Shown: positions 61,401-64,000 of the stretch, one piece after another
Numbering within the stretch: position 1 is the first letter of the stretch
Layout of the letters: every line of letters starts with the position of its first letter
Assembly (NCBI GenBank): GCA_003254905.1
Contig: QANU01029406.1
Location: 39,919-103,918 of the forward strand
Source: Nissolia schottii
Lineage: Eukaryota > Streptophyta > Magnoliopsida > Fabales > Fabaceae
Direction of reading: 5' to 3'
Length of the DNA: 64,000 nucleotides
Made by a program: the position numbers and the translations under genes
Notes under the pieces: model-generated
Told to the model about the DNA's origin: nothing
The model's input: the letters and a program-made list of their open reading frames with translations, nothing else
Databases searched by the model: none

Positions 61401-62477
61401 TACTTATTTAGTATATGATACCATACCGACTTACATCCTTATTACTTAATGAAATCACATTATGATATGAATTTTATTAAAATCTCATCCAATATTAAAT
61501 ATGACATGAGTTAATATGATATCAAATCCACACTAAACGAATCTATATAAATAACCCAACTTTTTTCATCTAGCCAAATAAGCTATAGTGACTAGATTGG
61601 AACTTCAATATAAACAGTGACTAAACTCCGAGGCACAATGAAATGGTCTTTTCAATCTTGGCGTTTTCCCCTCAAGATAAAAGGGAATTTCATGGTTTTG
61701 TCATATGGAGCCAGTGACTATGCACTACACATTGCAAAAACCAATTGCACGTTATGAAATTACTTGACTTTCCTCCCTATACATATATGCTTTACCTACC
61801 CATTTTACAAGGAAGAAGGATAAAATAAATTAAAGATAGGACTCATAGGAACATGTATAAAAAGCAAAAGGGGTTTCTAAAACTGTGCCCTTTTTGTGTT
61901 TTTACTTGTATGAATGTAATCCATGGTTGAAAAGCATACCAAAATCAATTAACTGATTTTACAAATTTTAACCTTGTTATAACATACATTTATGTACTTT
62001 AATTTTTATTGTTTTTCTTAATTAATATGTTTCTTTAAACTTAATAATTATCTATTAAAGCTGTATGTGCAGGTTTTTCATATGATGCTGAAATAGATGC
62101 ATAAAATTGCAAGCAAAACAACATGATTGAGGTTGGAATTGGACAAAAGGAAGAGACAGATTGAAAACTACATCAACTCTCAATTGTTTGTCGATGTCAT
62201 CCCAACCTGTCCCAGATGTATGGGACATATTTCAGGTTTTGATTCAGTGACATATGAATAATTCAAGACATTCATTTTTGTACCATTTGCCTAGCTATTA
62301 CATATATTCTTATTCTCTCTGCCGTATCGCCTTGTATTGAATTGAGAAGTGAATAATTTCATAATGGAATCTTTCACGGATTTCATTCTCTCATCTTGTA
62401 CCCTTTCGCTCTTGTACTGTATTTTTCTGTATGTCCCACGTCCCTACGCATTTTTTTTTTATTGACATGAAAGGTTA
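58450..62477. other. AT-rich intergenic region, no gene recognised
   Basis: Only short open frames. A promoter-like patch at 59346-59360 (CTATATATATTG) precedes about 600 bp of A/G-rich sequence that could be a non-coding transcript leader, but nothing supports a defined RNA. (TA)n at 58887-58901; C-runs at 59710-59716 and 59790-59799. Confidence 0.5.
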
Positions 62478-64000
62478 TGTTACGACCCCAACCTATCATG
62501 TATGTCGGATCTCATATCTCCGAGATACATCAAGCAGAGCCAGAAATGAAAAAAAAAAAAAAAAACATAATGCTCACAGACAATAACGTTGCATTCATTG
62601 CTCAAAGAGCCATTGACATTACTCTGTCATAAATACACAATTATGAGCCATACAGTTATGAATGACTTGGATAATAATCATGATCATCGAATAGAGCTAC
62701 TATAGTATATATACTAGGACTCTAGCTCCTAACCAGGTACGACTAATCCATCTATATTATTACCCTGCACCTAAGAAATACACTTACTTAAGATTCGGAG
62801 TGTCTTTTGAAGGTACCACCGCTCCCGCTTAAGGTCATAACCACCATCACTTTCAGCCACAATAACAACTGTGTTCATCATCTCTCACGTTCTCGGACTA
62901 TGTTCAAGGTCTGAGTTATAGATCTATCTCGGAAATTTCTGTAACATTAGCATTGTTTGTGGGGATGACATAAGCTAATCTGTTTTCCTATTTTTTCTCT
63001 TTTTTTCTTTTTGAGAAGAATGAACAATTAGGGCAACCATCATTTGAGGTTCCCGGACAATCGACATCTCACGCCACCTGATGGAATTATTGCAATAGAT
63101 TCTGTTGAACCTATAAATAGCTCATTCCATGGCTTCATTTTCACACTTTCTCATTTCTTAAGTCTCTGCTCAAAATTCGTTCCGTTCAGAAACCCTGTTG
63201 TTACGCTGCCAGAACCAGGAAACTAGCTAGGAAAGCTACACACCCAGGGAAACCTTGCCTCACCTTCCTAACCCTCTCCAAGACTCTAAGAAGGTGGGTA
63301 AACTTAGCTTGCTCACCTCCTTGGTGACTTTTATGTGATCGTATTTGCTTATGTGCTCTTAATGTATGTTATGTTAGCTATGCTAGGGTAATGAGGTATA
63401 GAGGATTTTGATATGTTTTGTAAGTTGAATAATGTTGTATTATGGTTGTTGGAACTTATGGAAAAGCCCCAAGAAGTGGACATGGGAAAGGATGGAAAGA
63501 AAAGCAAGAAAACAAAGGAGGAGCCTAAGTTGCGTCCAGGGCGCTGAGCAGCCTCCAGGGTCCGCTGAGTGGCCTAGGGTTGAACTTAGCCAAGGGTTTT
63601 GAAAAGGTTTCTGAGACCTACAATGCTTCAGGGACCGCTGAGTGGCCTGAAGAATGTCCTAGTGGATGGTTTTGAAATGAGTTTCTGTGACTGGATGGCT
63701 TCAGGGACTGCTGAGTGGACCTAAGGGACGCTGAGCGGCCTGAACCATGGTTGTCCCATGGAGACCTGGACAGGAGTGACGAAGTAAACTGAGAGTTCCC
63801 AGGGGTGTTGAGCGACCCAGGAAACTCTGTCATCAAGCTAACCTGAGCCAGGAAATGAACGTTTACAAAAACCATCTTGGGCCGCATGTTTCCAACAAGC
63901 ATTGATCTGTATGATGTATGTGGAACATTGAATATAGTTATTGTTCTCAAGTAATTCGTAAAGGGTACGAGGTTACCTGGACGATAAGGAAGGCGCCTTG
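62478..64000 (+). mobile_element. 5' part of a Ty3/gypsy-type LTR, cut by window end
   Basis: Starts TGTTACGACCCCAACC, a common gypsy LTR start. From 63530 to 63840 it carries repeated CGCTGAGCGGCC / GCTGAGTGGCC phrases found inverted in the LTR at 35860-36030, and 'actctaagaaggtgggtaaa' near 63283 is shared (inverted) with about 36275. The rest of the element lies outside the window. Confidence 0.55.

Noticed and set aside
1-64000. CRISPR arrays, operons, bacterial-type systems, tRNA or rRNA genes
   Set aside because: Sequence is plant nuclear; no regular spacer array and no tRNA T-loop/acceptor pairing or rRNA segment was recognised by eye.

Overview
This is a eukaryotic nuclear window from a flowering plant. 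Genes have many introns, are AT-rich outside exons, and are embedded in plant transposons (CACTA, Mutator-like, hAT-type MITEs, LTR retrotransposons primed by initiator-Met tRNA, LINE remnants). Repeat types and protein wording suggest a dicot, probably a legume; that is an inference, not proven. There are three assembly gaps (30288-30623, 45566, 52013-52022).

Three host genes are well supported, each rebuilt from exons that join in frame. (1) LIG4, DNA ligase IV, + strand, 1436-21067. Its 5' end lies before the window; 22 exons give 926 codons plus a stop, including a 7-nt microexon and one GC-AG intron. (2) A bHLH35-type transcription factor, - strand, 34731-26064. Five exons give 243 aa, with a last exon 6.5 kb away that is easy to miss. 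(3) A PAP28-type purple acid phosphatase, + strand, 48838-53540, three exons, 412 aa. The same three families are neighbours in Arabidopsis (from memory At5g57160, At5g57150, At5g57140), so this looks like an ancient collinear block stretched to more than 50 kb by transposons.

Layout: 1-21 kb is LIG4, whose introns hold a hAT MITE, a Mutator-like element, LINE fragments and a complete 2.3-kb gag-only LTR retrotransposon with a perfect 5-bp target duplication. 21-26 kb holds a DUF4283 relic, a MITE, dispersed LTR/PBS-like repeats and a complete CACTA element with a 3-bp target duplication. 26-35 kb is the bHLH gene with a huge gap-containing intron. 35-48 kb is gene-poor: LTR relics, a CACTA end, an orphan last exon of a CRE1/AHK4-type histidine kinase, and a 1.4-kb tandem duplication meeting at a single N inside a large solo LTR. 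48-53.5 kb is the phosphatase gene. 53.5-58.5 kb holds a U6-like promoter module and a degenerate transposon-type coding locus filled with a repeated TGCACAAACTT-like motif. 58.5-62.5 kb shows nothing recognisable, and from 62478 an LTR runs off the end.

The genes are not known to form one pathway: DNA repair, transcription and a phosphatase-fold protein. I found no convincing new multi-gene system. The most unusual signals are the U6/U-snRNA-like promoter modules in repeats, the microexon plus GC-AG intron in LIG4, the orphan kinase exon and the gag-only retroelement.
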